Origin: Sporolactobacillus kofuensis
GTDB lineage: Bacteria > Bacillota > Bacilli > Bacillales > Sporolactobacillaceae
Direction: 5' to 3'
Assembly: GCF_042660205.1 (NCBI RefSeq)
Contig: NZ_JBHSTQ010000001.1
Span: forward strand, 1-64,000
Length of the DNA stretch: 64,000 nucleotides
Shown here: positions 25,378 to 33,912 of the stretch, in pieces
Numbering within the stretch: position 1 is the first letter of the stretch
How the letters are laid out: each line of letters opens with the position of its first letter
Made by a program: the position numbers and the translations under genes
Notes under the pieces: model-generated
Told to the model about the DNA's origin: nothing
Database searches by the model: none
Seen by the model: only the letters and a program-made list of their open reading frames with translations

Positions 25378-27521
25378 TTTGTATTCACCTTTTTCATTTT
25401 TAGGTCTTTAGGATATTCAATACGCGAATGATAAACGCCTCTTAGCGTCTCATCTATCGATTTCTCTACACTTTTTAACTCCTTTAACGTAATATCGCAT
25501 TCATCAAATTGTCCGTCACTAAGGCGATCATTGAAAATGCTCTTCACAAGGTTATTCACTTTAACCGGATTTGGATTCTTCATGGCCCGTACAGCTGCTT
25601 CAATACTATCTGCGAGTTCTACAACTGCAGCTTCTTTTGATTGAACTTTCGGACCCGGATAACGAAATTCACTTTCATCAATCGGTTTCTCACTTTGCTC
25701 CTGTGCCTTTACGTAGAAATATTTTAGCAACGTTGTGCCGTGATGCTGTTCAGCAATGTCGATAATTTCTTTAGGCATGTGGTAGTCACGTAAGATATCC
25801 GCCCCATCATAAGGATGTGAAATGATAATCGTACGGCTGAGTTGCGGTGAAATTTTATCATGGGGATTCACACCGTCCATTTGATTTTCAACAAAAAATC
25901 TCGGACGTTTCGTTTTCCCAACATCATGATAATAGGCCGCAACACGCGCAAGTAGGCCATTTGCACCAATGACCCCGCACGCTCTTTCTGCAAGGTTAGC
26001 GACCATCAAACTATGGTGATAGGTCCCTGGTGCCTCAATCAATATTTTTCTTAATAACGGATGGTTTGGATTGGACAACTCAATTAAGCGAATTGGCGAT
26101 AGAATACTGAATCCCGTTTCGAACAGCGGCATCAATCCATTTGTCAGAATCACTGCTATAAATCCTGAAATCGCTGCGAAGCCTAAAGAAAGGCTGGTAT
26201 TAATTAGGGTAAAAGGCGTATTCTGAAACATCAAAAGCGAGAGAACGACAAGAACATTGACAAGAGCAATCGAGCCACCGGTCTGAATAATTTTCGGTCG
26301 TGCTTGCCGCTTTCTTAATACAAGTGCTCCTGAGAGCGATGAAAGCAACAGATAGATCGCCATATTTGAATCAAATATGGCTGCCTTTGCACTGATCCCA
26401 TAAAGAATACTACCAACAAGAGCGAGTAGTAAGCCTGAGACTACCGCCACACGCTCGCTAAGAAGGATACGAATGATCAGTGTTGCCATCGCAAGTGGAA
26501 CTAAGTAACTGATCCCTGATACGTTGGTCAATCTCAAGAAACTGCAGATCTTCATCAATGTTGCTGCCCCGGTAAACATCAATGCATAAATATACAAGAA
26601 TTTCACTGAATACTTCGGATGTTTTTCCCTAAAGCGATAATATTCAAACCAAAAAATAAACATGATAAATCCAATAAGGAGTAATAATCCAATAAAAGGG
26701 ATAATGTTGAAATGTTCATCAAGTAAACCGACCAATTTAAGTTGGCGGATCATATCATTGGTCACTAACTCACCTTTTTTTACAATCACTTCCCCTTGAT
26801 GAATAACAACATTATCAACGTTCCGAGCGGCTTCTTGTTTATTTAGTTTTGTTGCATTTGCATCAAACGAATAGTTCGCAGTGATATACGCGTGAAGGAC
26901 TTCATTCAATGCCTTACGAATCCGATCATTTAATACGGAAGAGGGTAGCTGAGCCGATGCTTTATCTTGTACTCTCTGAAGATCATTCCACCCCACCTTA
27001 TCGCTCATTGCTTCATAAATGCTTGTGCTTGCAATATCCTCAGCAATCTGGAGGTTATGGTCGGATGCGGTAAGAAGAGCTGATAATGTACTGTGAGATA
27101 GCTTAGAATCAGCTGAATCGGCAAGTCGATTGGCTATGCTGCTTACTGCATGATCAATGGCGCCTTGCGGAGAGTCGCTGGTTATCTTGTCATCTTTTTT
27201 CACTGCAGCAATGGTATCAAACAAATCGCCAACTTTTTCAACCTGGATCAGCCCAAGATTTTTGTTATATGCATAAGCCGAAGGCGTCGATCCGATTGCT
27301 TCTTGTCGTTTTTCCTGTGTTGCCTGCGTATCAACGGTATCGATTGGTGATTGAATATCACTGGGTGCAATCTCATGGAGTTTTACATTTGGATTCTTGG
27401 GTAAGACGCTTCCTACCATAAGTCCATACAAAATCAAACCGACAATTAGTACAATTCCCCAGTCGGAAAGATAAGTGAGCGCAAACTCTTTCATTCTATT
27501 TTTTAGTTGATGAGTTATCAT
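25374..27521 (-). CDS. pgpH: Cyclic-di-AMP phosphodiesterase PgpH (7TM-HD)
   Basis: A 715-residue membrane HD hydrolase (YqfF). One N-terminal helix (GIVLIVGLILYGLMVGSVL) precedes a large extracytoplasmic domain (~45-265), then a seven-helix region (~275-480) and a cytosolic HD domain with EAPGTYHHSLMVANLAE and YYHDVGKTKRP (~510-560), later HQNQ-like ISHPYDG and AEQHHGT. In Firmicutes this family degrades cyclic-di-AMP, which controls potassium and osmolyte balance. ATG at 27521 with GGAGG upstream. It heads a block overlapping ybeY. Confidence 0.94.
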   Translation of the reverse strand: MITHQLKNRMKEFALTYLSDWGIVLIVGLILYGLMVGSVLPKNPNVKLHEIAPSDIQSPIDTVDTQATQEKRQEAIGSTPSAYAYNKNLGLIQVEKVGDLFDTIAAVKKDDKITSDSPQGAIDHAVSSIANRLADSADSKLSHSTLSALLTASDHNLQIAEDIASTSIYEAMSDKVGWNDLQRVQDKASAQLPSSVLNDRIRKALNEVLHAYITANYSFDANATKLNKQEAARNVDNVVIHQGEVIVKKGELVTNDMIRQLKLVGLLDEHFNIIPFIGLLLLIGFIMFIFWFEYYRFREKHPKYSVKFLYIYALMFTGAATLMKICSFLRLTNVSGISYLVPLAMATLIIRILLSERVAVVSGLLLALVGSILYGISAKAAIFDSNMAIYLLLSSLSGALVLRKRQARPKIIQTGGSIALVNVLVVLSLLMFQNTPFTLINTSLSLGFAAISGFIAVILTNGLMPLFETGFSILSPIRLIELSNPNHPLLRKILIEAPGTYHHSLMVANLAERACGVIGANGLLARVAAYYHDVGKTKRPRFFVENQMDGVNPHDKISPQLSRTIIISHPYDGADILRDYHMPKEIIDIAEQHHGTTLLKYFYVKAQEQSEKPIDESEFRYPGPKVQSKEAAVVELADSIEAAVRAMKNPNPVKVNNLVKSIFNDRLSDGQFDECDITLKELKSVEKSIDETLRGVYHSRIEYPKDLKMKKVNTK

Positions 27522-27616
27522 TAGTTTACCTCCGCAACTTGTCTCCTTTGCCGGGCATACACCTGAAACGCTAACAAATTCCGTGTAATCACCGGTTATG
27601 AGATGTTCACGGCTTC

Positions 27617-28576
27617 TTAATCACCATATGCTTCGATAATTTTCTGTACAAGTGGATGTCTGACAACATCAGTACGGTTTAAATTGATAAATGATATGCC
27701 ATCAACATTCTCCAATAATTCCTTCGCCGTCTTCAAGCCCGATTTCTTACCTTTTGGAAGATCGACTTGTGTGACATCACCTGTAATAATCATCTTTGAA
27801 CCGAAACCAAGACGAGTCAGAAACATTTTCATTTGCTCCTGAGTTGTATTCTGCGCTTCATCAAGGATGACATAGGCATCTTCAAGCGTTCTGCCTCTCA
27901 TATATGCTAGTGGAGCCACTTCTATAGTTCCTCTTTCAATCAGTCGAAGTGTGTGCTCCGATCCGAGCACATCGTGAAGTGCGTCATAAAGCGGACGGAG
28001 ATATGGATCTACTTTCTCCTTTAAATCACCGGGTAAAAAGCCGAGACTCTCACCTGCTTCTACAGCCGGACGAGTCAAGACAAGTCTCTTTATCTTTCCG
28101 GCTTTCATTGCAGTGACTGCCATGACCACGGCCAGATATGTTTTCCCTGTTCCGGCAGGACCGATAGCAAAAACCATATCATGTTTCCGTATCGCGTCGA
28201 CATAGCGTTTCTGACCGAGGGTCTTAACGCGAATCGGCTTTCCCTTGCTGTTGGTTGTAATTTCTGTTTCATACAGATCACCAAAAGCATCTAATTGACC
28301 GTTTTCTGCCATCTTAAGTGCGTAGACAGTATCACGTCCGGAAACAGAAATGCCTCGTCTGATGAGACTCAGGAGTGCCTTTAAAACCTGCTCTACTTTG
28401 CGCGCGTCTGCTTCACTTTCCGCCGATACATTCACCGAGCCTCCACGAGTGACAATCGAGAGGCCAAGCGTTTGTTCAATGACTTTTAGGTGTGCATCTC
28501 CCGGTCCAAAAAGCATCAACGCTTCATTTCCATTTTCCCAATCTATGGTAATTTTATATAAATGGCGTTCTGGCAA
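27617..28576 (-). CDS. phoH: PhoH-like ATPase
   Basis: A P-loop ATPase of the PhoH/YbeZ family, probably an RNA-related helper of YbeY, encoded two genes away. Walker A is GPAGTGKTYLA (~131-141), Walker B VILDEAQN (~231-238), preceded by the KH-like N-terminus (GLSIVTRGGSVNVS). About 319 residues. The TTG at 28576, 11 bases after GGAGG, gives an N-terminus equal in length to B. subtilis PhoH; the alternative ATG at 28603 would place that ribosome site inside the gene. Confidence 0.92.
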   Translation of the reverse strand: MPERHLYKITIDWENGNEALMLFGPGDAHLKVIEQTLGLSIVTRGGSVNVSAESEADARKVEQVLKALLSLIRRGISVSGRDTVYALKMAENGQLDAFGDLYETEITTNSKGKPIRVKTLGQKRYVDAIRKHDMVFAIGPAGTGKTYLAVVMAVTAMKAGKIKRLVLTRPAVEAGESLGFLPGDLKEKVDPYLRPLYDALHDVLGSEHTLRLIERGTIEVAPLAYMRGRTLEDAYVILDEAQNTTQEQMKMFLTRLGFGSKMIITGDVTQVDLPKGKKSGLKTAKELLENVDGISFINLNRTDVVRHPLVQKIIEAYGD

Positions 28577-28692
28577 GCTTAGTGAGTCCTCCTCAAAAAA
28601 CATTCATGTTTACATCATTTTACCATATGTCACCGCTTAAATTCCAATCCGTTATCCCGCTTACGTTTTATTGCAAAAATCGCTCAATACAA

Positions 28693-29904
28693 TCAATCCT
28701 TTTTCTCATTTATTTTTCGCTTCACTTGTTCCCTATTGATCGCCTGCGCTCTTGCGATATTTTCATGAACAACCTGATGACTGCGCACATAAAGTTTTCC
28801 CTTAATTACTTTTTTCTCATCAATGATGGATTCTATAATTTTAGAACTTTTCGGAAGCTTTGCTAATAATTTCTTATTCGACGAGTCAATGGCTTCTTCC
28901 GTCGCCTCATTGATCGTCAATGTTCGGGTAATCATCTTTTTCTGTCTATATTTTTCCGTCACATAAGTGAAAGGCGTTCGCCAAATCAGAAATCGAATTG
29001 GCTTCGTTACTTTTTCAAGATCATAATTGGTGTAAGGCTTCTTTTTTAATCCCCACAGTGGTGCGGAAAGATGCCAAAAGCGTAAGCGATATTTTTGATA
29101 ACTTTGCTCAGTATATAGTGTATATTGACTAACCAATGGGATTTGAGTCTCAGAATGATACCATGTCTCACCAATGACCTGACCTTTTGCCGAGACAAAC
29201 GAGACAGTCTTATCATTGCCAATGACCCCACTAACCAAAAGTTGTCCTGCTTTGACAAACTGATCGCTTTCTACCACAGGTTGTCCGGTTTCCACGAAAA
29301 GGCGTTGAACAATAGCTTGTTTTGTGGCAACGAGATTTTGCGGCCCTGTAACTTTTCGTGGTTTTGGATATTTTTTCTGTACAACATTAACATGATAGGT
29401 TGTCCCTTCTCGAGACACACCGATCCAGGTCACTTTCGTCAACTTTGTAGTCAGCGCATTTTCCAGTTGATTCGTGTCCGGGACAAAAAAATCAAGTGAA
29501 CCTTCGTATAAATGATTTTGCTTAAGAATCGTGCGAATTTGTTCCTCAAGATTGGCATCAGCGCCATCCACATTAATTGACCAGACCATATTAGATAAGA
29601 GCAGTAGCATTGCAACAAAAAACAGGATACCAGCAACAATCCCTAATCGCTTTTGAATTTTTTTTATAAAAAAAGGGATACCGGACTTTTCAAGAATGTG
29701 TACGCGGCAATTTGTTTCCTTCAAGCCTTTTTGCAAAGTATCCGAATCGATAAGTTCCACATAACATATAAGGGTTGTCTCATTTTTCCGCGTAATTTGC
29801 CACATCTTTATCCGCTCTCGAACGCAATGCCGGATAAAACGTTCAGGATCATTTCCAATAATCTCAACTTTTAGATAGCCCTTTATGTGATTTGTATGTC
29901 TCAA
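28693..29904 (-). CDS. yqfD: Sporulation protein YqfD
   Basis: A 403-residue membrane-anchored sporulation protein. The first ~85 residues are cytosolic, followed by a membrane helix (GIVAGILFFVAMLLLLSNMVW) and a large extracytoplasmic region with WIGVSREGTTYHVNVVQK, typical of the YqfD family, whose mutants sporulate poorly in B. subtilis. TTG start at 29904 after GGGAG. It is 15 bp downstream of yqfC; expression probably depends on sigma-E in the mother cell (family knowledge, not seen here). Confidence 0.9.
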   Translation of the reverse strand: MRHTNHIKGYLKVEIIGNDPERFIRHCVRERIKMWQITRKNETTLICYVELIDSDTLQKGLKETNCRVHILEKSGIPFFIKKIQKRLGIVAGILFFVAMLLLLSNMVWSINVDGADANLEEQIRTILKQNHLYEGSLDFFVPDTNQLENALTTKLTKVTWIGVSREGTTYHVNVVQKKYPKPRKVTGPQNLVATKQAIVQRLFVETGQPVVESDQFVKAGQLLVSGVIGNDKTVSFVSAKGQVIGETWYHSETQIPLVSQYTLYTEQSYQKYRLRFWHLSAPLWGLKKKPYTNYDLEKVTKPIRFLIWRTPFTYVTEKYRQKKMITRTLTINEATEEAIDSSNKKLLAKLPKSSKIIESIIDEKKVIKGKLYVRSHQVVHENIARAQAINREQVKRKINEKKD

Positions 29905-29919
29905 GCCGCCGAACTCCCT

Positions 29920-30201
29920 TCACTCATTCACGAATCGAACATCATTCACTCGCCCTTGAAGCACGATTTCCTTCTCCAAAATTGTTTCAAGGACAAAGTT
30001 TTCACCGGCGATATGAAGTTCGCCTTCATTAAGCGCAAGTCTCAACTCTGTATTCGAAAAAGCGAGTACGCTCTTGTAATTTTCAATGGAGAGTCGGAAT
30101 TGACCAATTAAGGTCATGCGCGGCACACCCAGCACAACATCCTCTGGTATGTTGGACACCTCTGCAAACCATCTTTTTAATTGAGCATTCCATTTTTTCA
30201 T
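29920..30201 (-). CDS. yqfC: Sporulation protein YqfC (YabP/YqfC family)
   Basis: A 93-residue protein with EVSNIPEDVVLGVPRMTLIGQF, the YqfC signature, followed by a beta-rich YabP-like domain (ENYKSVLAFSNTELRL...GELHIAGENF). It is required for efficient sporulation in relatives; the biochemical role is unknown. The ATG at 30201 follows GGAG; the frame is open to 30225. It is the first gene of the yqfC-yqfD pair. Confidence 0.88.
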   Translation of the reverse strand: MKKWNAQLKRWFAEVSNIPEDVVLGVPRMTLIGQFRLSIENYKSVLAFSNTELRLALNEGELHIAGENFVLETILEKEIVLQGRVNDVRFVNE

Positions 30202-30310
30202 GATCGCTCTCCACCTCTCTACCAACTTATGAAAAATACATGCCGGGTAGCACTACGAATCATTTTGATTTTAGAAAAACTGGACCAAAACCGTGTCCAG
30301 TCCATGTTAT

Positions 30311-30418
30311 GCTTCGGTTGTATGCTTACTGCGGACGATCAGGAGTCTCTTCGTTCAATTAAAGATCTACGGATCTCCACTAGCTCGGATCAACGGGTTC
30401 CCGCAGCTATCTTGCGTC
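30311..30418 (-). repeat. Dispersed intergenic repeat, copy E (diverged long form)
   Basis: The minus strand reads GCAAGATAGCTGCGGGAACC, GAGCTAGTGGAGATCCGTAG, AGAGACTCCTGATCG, then ACCGAAGC, matching copies A and B in block order. It fills most of the yqfC to yqfB-like gap and is non-coding. Confidence 0.55.
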
Positions 30419-30442
30419 TTTTCGTGTACGTTATAAAAACAG

Positions 30443-30472
30443 AAAAAAGCCGCAGCATCCGTTTGCTGCGGC
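30443..30472 (-). terminator. Terminator after the yqfB-like gene
   Basis: On the minus strand GCCGCAGC, a 7-base loop, GCTGCGGC, then TTTTTTC. It separates the floA/yqfB-like genes from yqfC-yqfD. Confidence 0.88.
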
Positions 30473-30494
30473 TCTTCTATTCTATGATCATGAG

Positions 30495-30947
30495 CTATTT
30501 TTTTCGTGAGAAAACACGATGTGGTTCAAGCGCACGCGGTTTCCCAATACATTCCGAAAAGATAAAAGCTTGGCGAAGAGTTGCTCGAGTTCTTAATTGA
30601 TTACGCATCACGTCGTTTGCGTGTAAATGAGCGATAGCCGTCCGTGATTCTCCGATCGCTGTTGCTTGCTCGGTTTTGTTCATTCGCTCAGCAGTCTCTT
30701 TATATTTCTTCATCCAGACATTTTCAACAGGCGCCGAGTTACTATACCTCTGCCCCGTAACCGATGTCGAATGTTGACGCTGCTGATCCAAGGAATCCCT
30801 ATGAGCAGGAGTAGAAGGCGTTGATCGGGTGGACAACTTTCGATTACGCTGACGCCTTTCTCGTTCTTGAGCGTTTTGCTTCTCAACTGATTTTGCAACG
30901 TAAAATAGCATTGAGATAACAACTCCGATAATCCATAAAAAAGACAC
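30495..30947 (-). CDS. Single-pass membrane protein in the yqfB position
   Basis: A 150-residue protein with an N-terminal membrane helix (FLWIIGVVISMLFYV), a Arg/Gln/Ser-rich charged linker of about 60 residues, and a helical C-terminus ending LRQAFIFSECIGKPRALEPHR. The same kind of ending (IxSEILGxPxAL) occurs in several small Firmicute proteins. It occupies the slot of B. subtilis yqfB, between floA and yqfC, but is considerably longer, mainly through the linker. GTG start with GGAGGGTGG upstream. Function unknown; a helper of flotillin is possible from context only. Confidence 0.65.
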   Translation of the reverse strand: MSFLWIIGVVISMLFYVAKSVEKQNAQERERRQRNRKLSTRSTPSTPAHRDSLDQQRQHSTSVTGQRYSNSAPVENVWMKKYKETAERMNKTEQATAIGESRTAIAHLHANDVMRNQLRTRATLRQAFIFSECIGKPRALEPHRVFSRKK

Positions 30948-30981
30948 TTCGTTCCACCCTCCCTTCTATAGACTTTAATAG

Positions 30982-31986
30982 TTATTTGTACTCATCACCT
31001 GAGGTGTTATCATTATTATTTTCTTTGCCAAATGAATGACGCATTTCTGTATCAGCTTTAATGTTGTTGTAATTCATGTAATCCATAACGCCGAGTTTTC
31101 CTGACTTAAGTGCTGAGGCCATCGCAAGCGGCACTTCCGATTCGGCTTCTACAACTTTGGCACGCATCTCTTCGACACGTGCACGCATTTCTTGCTCGTT
31201 TGCCACAGCCATTGCTCGACGTTCTTCAGCTTTTGCTTGTGCAATATTCTTATCTGCTTCAGCTTGCTCCGTCTGCAGAAATGCCCCTATGTTCTTACCA
31301 ACATCCACATCGGCAATATCGATGGAGAGAATTTCAAAAGCGGTCCCGGCATCTAAGCCTTTCTCCAAAACGGTCTTCGAGATCGTGTCCGGATTTTTCA
31401 AAACATCTTTATGCGTGTGCGAAGCACCAATCGTGCTGACAACCCCTTCACCAACCCGAGCAACAACCGTCTCTTCGCCTGCTCCTCCGACGAGTCGGTC
31501 GATATTGGCACGTACAGTAATTCGCGCTTTAACTTTCACTTCAATACCGTTAATCGCAACTCCGGCAATGTACGGTGTTTCAATGACTTTTGGATTAACG
31601 CTCATTTGTACTGCTTCCAATACATTTCGGCCGGCAAGATCAATGGCTGCCGCACGTTCAAAGGTCAATGCAATATTTGCTCGATGTGCTGCGATTAATG
31701 CATTCACGACCCGATCTACATTACCACCAGCCAAATAGTGGCTTTCTAATTGGTTTGTATGCAAATCAAGTCCTGCTTTCGTCGCTTTTATCAAAGGATC
31801 AATAACGCGCCTTGGAACCACACGTCTCAGCCGCATACCAATCAACGTGAAAATGCTAATCCTTACACCGGATGATAATGCAGAGATCCAAAGCATGACC
31901 GGAACAAATGTAAAAAGAATCACAAGAGCAATAATAAGAAGAGCAGCAATAATTAAAACACTAACTGTTGATGCATCTAATCCCAT
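30982..31986 (-). CDS. floA: Flotillin-like protein FloA
   Basis: A 334-residue SPFH-domain protein that organises functional membrane microdomains. The N-terminal hydrophobic hairpin (SVLIIAALLIIALVILFTFVP) is followed by VMLWISALSSGVRISIFTLIGMRLRRV, the SPFH region with GIEVKVKARITVRANIDRLV, and a coiled C-terminal EA-rich region (AQAKAEERRAMAVANEQEM). ATG at 31986 with AGGGG upstream; a TTG one codon earlier is possible. In B. subtilis the long NfeD gene yqeZ precedes it; here yqeY does, with a terminator between. Confidence 0.95.
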   Translation of the reverse strand: MGLDASTVSVLIIAALLIIALVILFTFVPVMLWISALSSGVRISIFTLIGMRLRRVVPRRVIDPLIKATKAGLDLHTNQLESHYLAGGNVDRVVNALIAAHRANIALTFERAAAIDLAGRNVLEAVQMSVNPKVIETPYIAGVAINGIEVKVKARITVRANIDRLVGGAGEETVVARVGEGVVSTIGASHTHKDVLKNPDTISKTVLEKGLDAGTAFEILSIDIADVDVGKNIGAFLQTEQAEADKNIAQAKAEERRAMAVANEQEMRARVEEMRAKVVEAESEVPLAMASALKSGKLGVMDYMNYNNIKADTEMRHSFGKENNNDNTSGDEYK

Positions 31987-32059
31987 CAATTCATCCCCTT
32001 TAATATGGTCCTATTCATAATCAAAACAAAACATGCGAAAACTTACAAATAGTTCCTAT

Positions 32060-32101
32060 GAAAACAAAGCTCTGTTTGCATGATAAAACAAACAGAGCTT
32101 C
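32060..32101 (-). terminator. Terminator of rpsU-yqeY
   Basis: On the minus strand AAGCTCTGTTT pairs with AAACAGAGCTT, followed by TGTTTTC. It lies 6 bp after the yqeY stop. Confidence 0.8.
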
Positions 32102-32107
32102 TGTAAA

Positions 32108-32551
32108 TTAATTTAATTTTTCACGCACAATTTTATTGATCATGCTGCCATCCGCCCGGCCTTTAGCCTTCGGCATGACTGCTTTCATCACTTTGCCGAT
32201 ATCAGCCTTTGAGACAGCACCAACCTCAGAAATTGTTTCATCTATAAGCGCTTCAACTTCCTGTTCGGAAAGTTGTTCCGGCATGTAAGATTGAACAATT
32301 GCAATTTCTACAGCGACTTCATCAACAAGATCTTGTCGCTCTGCATTCTTAAACTCTTGGAGGGAGTCTTTCCTCTGTTTAAGCTCTCGGGTTAGAACTG
32401 CCAGTGCCTCGTCTTCCGACAACGGTTTACCTAGCTTGATCGATTCATTCTGCAGTGATGTTTTAATCATGCGAATCACCGAGAGACGTGCTTTCTCCCT
32501 CGCTTTCATCGCTTGTTTCATATCTGTAGTCAGACGATCAACAAGGCTCAT
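32108..32551 (-). CDS. yqeY: YqeY/GatB-related protein
   Basis: A 147-residue helical protein related to the tRNA-binding C-terminal domain of GatB. Family marks are RLSVIRMIKTSLQNESI, ELKQRKDSLQEF, and GKVMKAVMPKAKGRADGSMI. It probably binds tRNA, but no reaction is established. It is 14 bp downstream of rpsU, an arrangement conserved in Bacilli, and starts at ATG 32551 after GGAG. Confidence 0.93.
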   Translation of the reverse strand: MSLVDRLTTDMKQAMKAREKARLSVIRMIKTSLQNESIKLGKPLSEDEALAVLTRELKQRKDSLQEFKNAERQDLVDEVAVEIAIVQSYMPEQLSEQEVEALIDETISEVGAVSKADIGKVMKAVMPKAKGRADGSMINKIVREKLN

Positions 32552-32565
32552 GTTAAAACTCCTTC

Positions 32566-32745
32566 TCAGTATCTGCGGCGTTTCTTACGCGCAGCCTCAG
32601 ATTTTTTCTTACGCTTAACACTCGGTTTCTCGTAATTTCTCCGTTTCTTAACTTCCGCTAATGTACCGGATTTAGAAACCGACCGTTTGAAGCGTCTCAG
32701 CGCATCTTCAATCGATTCATTCTTCCGAACCCTTGTCTCGACCAT
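32566..32745 (-). CDS. rpsU: 30S ribosomal protein S21
   Basis: A 59-residue basic protein: VETRVRKNESIEDALRRFKR, then SVSKSGTLAEVKKRR and YEKPS, ending in an Arg/Lys-rich tail. This is full-length Firmicute S21, which sits near the anti-Shine-Dalgarno end of 16S rRNA. GGAGGGA precedes the ATG. It heads the rpsU-yqeY unit. Confidence 0.96.
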   Translation of the reverse strand: MVETRVRKNESIEDALRRFKRSVSKSGTLAEVKKRRNYEKPSVKRKKKSEAARKKRRRY

Positions 32746-32986
32746 CTATGTTTCCCTCCCTCCAAAAACGAAAACAACTCAAATGACATCTCTTTTATGT
32801 CACTAGCCATTATATACGATAGAAAACAAATTATCAAATTTAGGAAAACGTTTTTTTTACTTATTCGCATATTTGATGAATGATTAGGACAATGAGTCAC
32901 GAATGAAACTGTTATTTCCAATGTTCGATTAATTTGATGTCATGCTCGGTTACACTTGTCCATACAATAGGACGAGGTGATCAGAT

Positions 32987-33907
32987 TTGGATCAACACGT
33001 CATCCTTTTCGTCCTTTATATCTTACTTTTTCTTCTTGGAATGGGTATCATGACCGGTGGCATGCATGCCTTGGTGGGTCATAAAATGCAGCATACACTC
33101 GAACGTGCGGCAAGCACACCATTCAAAGGATTGGTCATCGGTACCATTGCCTCGATGCTGCTTCAGAGCAGTTCCGCAGTGACCATTATTACTGTTGGAT
33201 TGATCGGTGCTCATGCGATGCGTTTCTCCCAAAGTGTTGGCATCATCCTCGGTGCAAACATTGGGACGACCATGACCGGAGAGATTGCCGCATTACCTAT
33301 GGGGTCACTGCATTATCTATTTCTTGGTGCCGGACTGATCTTGATGTGCCTACCGATTCGTCGGTTCTTTTCCTTAGGCTCACTCTTGTTCGGCATCGGT
33401 TGCTTATTTGCATCAATGACCGGCTTCAGCTCATTAGCTGAATCATTGATTCAGGCTCCATTTATCCGCGATCTGCTTGTTGATGCAAATAACAGTATGA
33501 TTTATGCGGTCATTGTTGGTACGCTTTTTTCAGCAATCATACAATCCAGTTCGGCAACCTTACTCGTTTGTATGGGTTTTCTTGATCACAATATTTTAAC
33601 CCTTCCAGCATCGATAGCGATCATGCTCGGATCCAATGTTGGAACATGTCTCACCACATATATCGCCAGTCTTGGAACAGGTAAAGAAGGGCGCTGGACC
33701 GCCTATACACATATTTTATTTAATGTACTCGGTGTCGTCGTCTTTTTCCCATTAATCCACTTTATGGCTGATTACACCATAGCCCTTGCCGGAAGTGGAA
33801 GGGCGGCACTCGCACATGTCTCAGTTATTTTTAACCTCATCACCGGTTTACTCGCTGTCCCACTTGCAGGTCCATTTGGACGTTGGGTGGAACGCACACG
33901 TCTTTAA
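32987..33907 (+). CDS. Na+/phosphate cotransporter family protein (YqeW-like)
   Basis: A 306-residue polytopic membrane protein with eight or so helices and two inverted repeats, each with the QSSSA motif of the NptA/PF02690 family (MLLQSSSAVTII ~57-68 and AIIQSSSATLLV ~185-196) and GANIGTT/GSNVGTC. Relatives move phosphate with sodium. It lacks the C-terminal PhoU domain of longer homologues. TTG start at 32987 after GAGGTGAT. It is on the plus strand, convergent with mtaB after a 5-bp gap, with no visible terminator. Confidence 0.88.
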   Translation: MDQHVILFVLYILLFLLGMGIMTGGMHALVGHKMQHTLERAASTPFKGLVIGTIASMLLQSSSAVTIITVGLIGAHAMRFSQSVGIILGANIGTTMTGEIAALPMGSLHYLFLGAGLILMCLPIRRFFSLGSLLFGIGCLFASMTGFSSLAESLIQAPFIRDLLVDANNSMIYAVIVGTLFSAIIQSSSATLLVCMGFLDHNILTLPASIAIMLGSNVGTCLTTYIASLGTGKEGRWTAYTHILFNVLGVVVFFPLIHFMADYTIALAGSGRAALAHVSVIFNLITGLLAVPLAGPFGRWVERTRL

Positions 33908-33912
33908 TTCTC

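Noticed and set aside
30181..30600. 139-codon plus-strand frame
   Set aside because: It covers repeat copy E, a terminator and the opposite strand of the yqfB-like gene; no ribosome site or protein-like composition.
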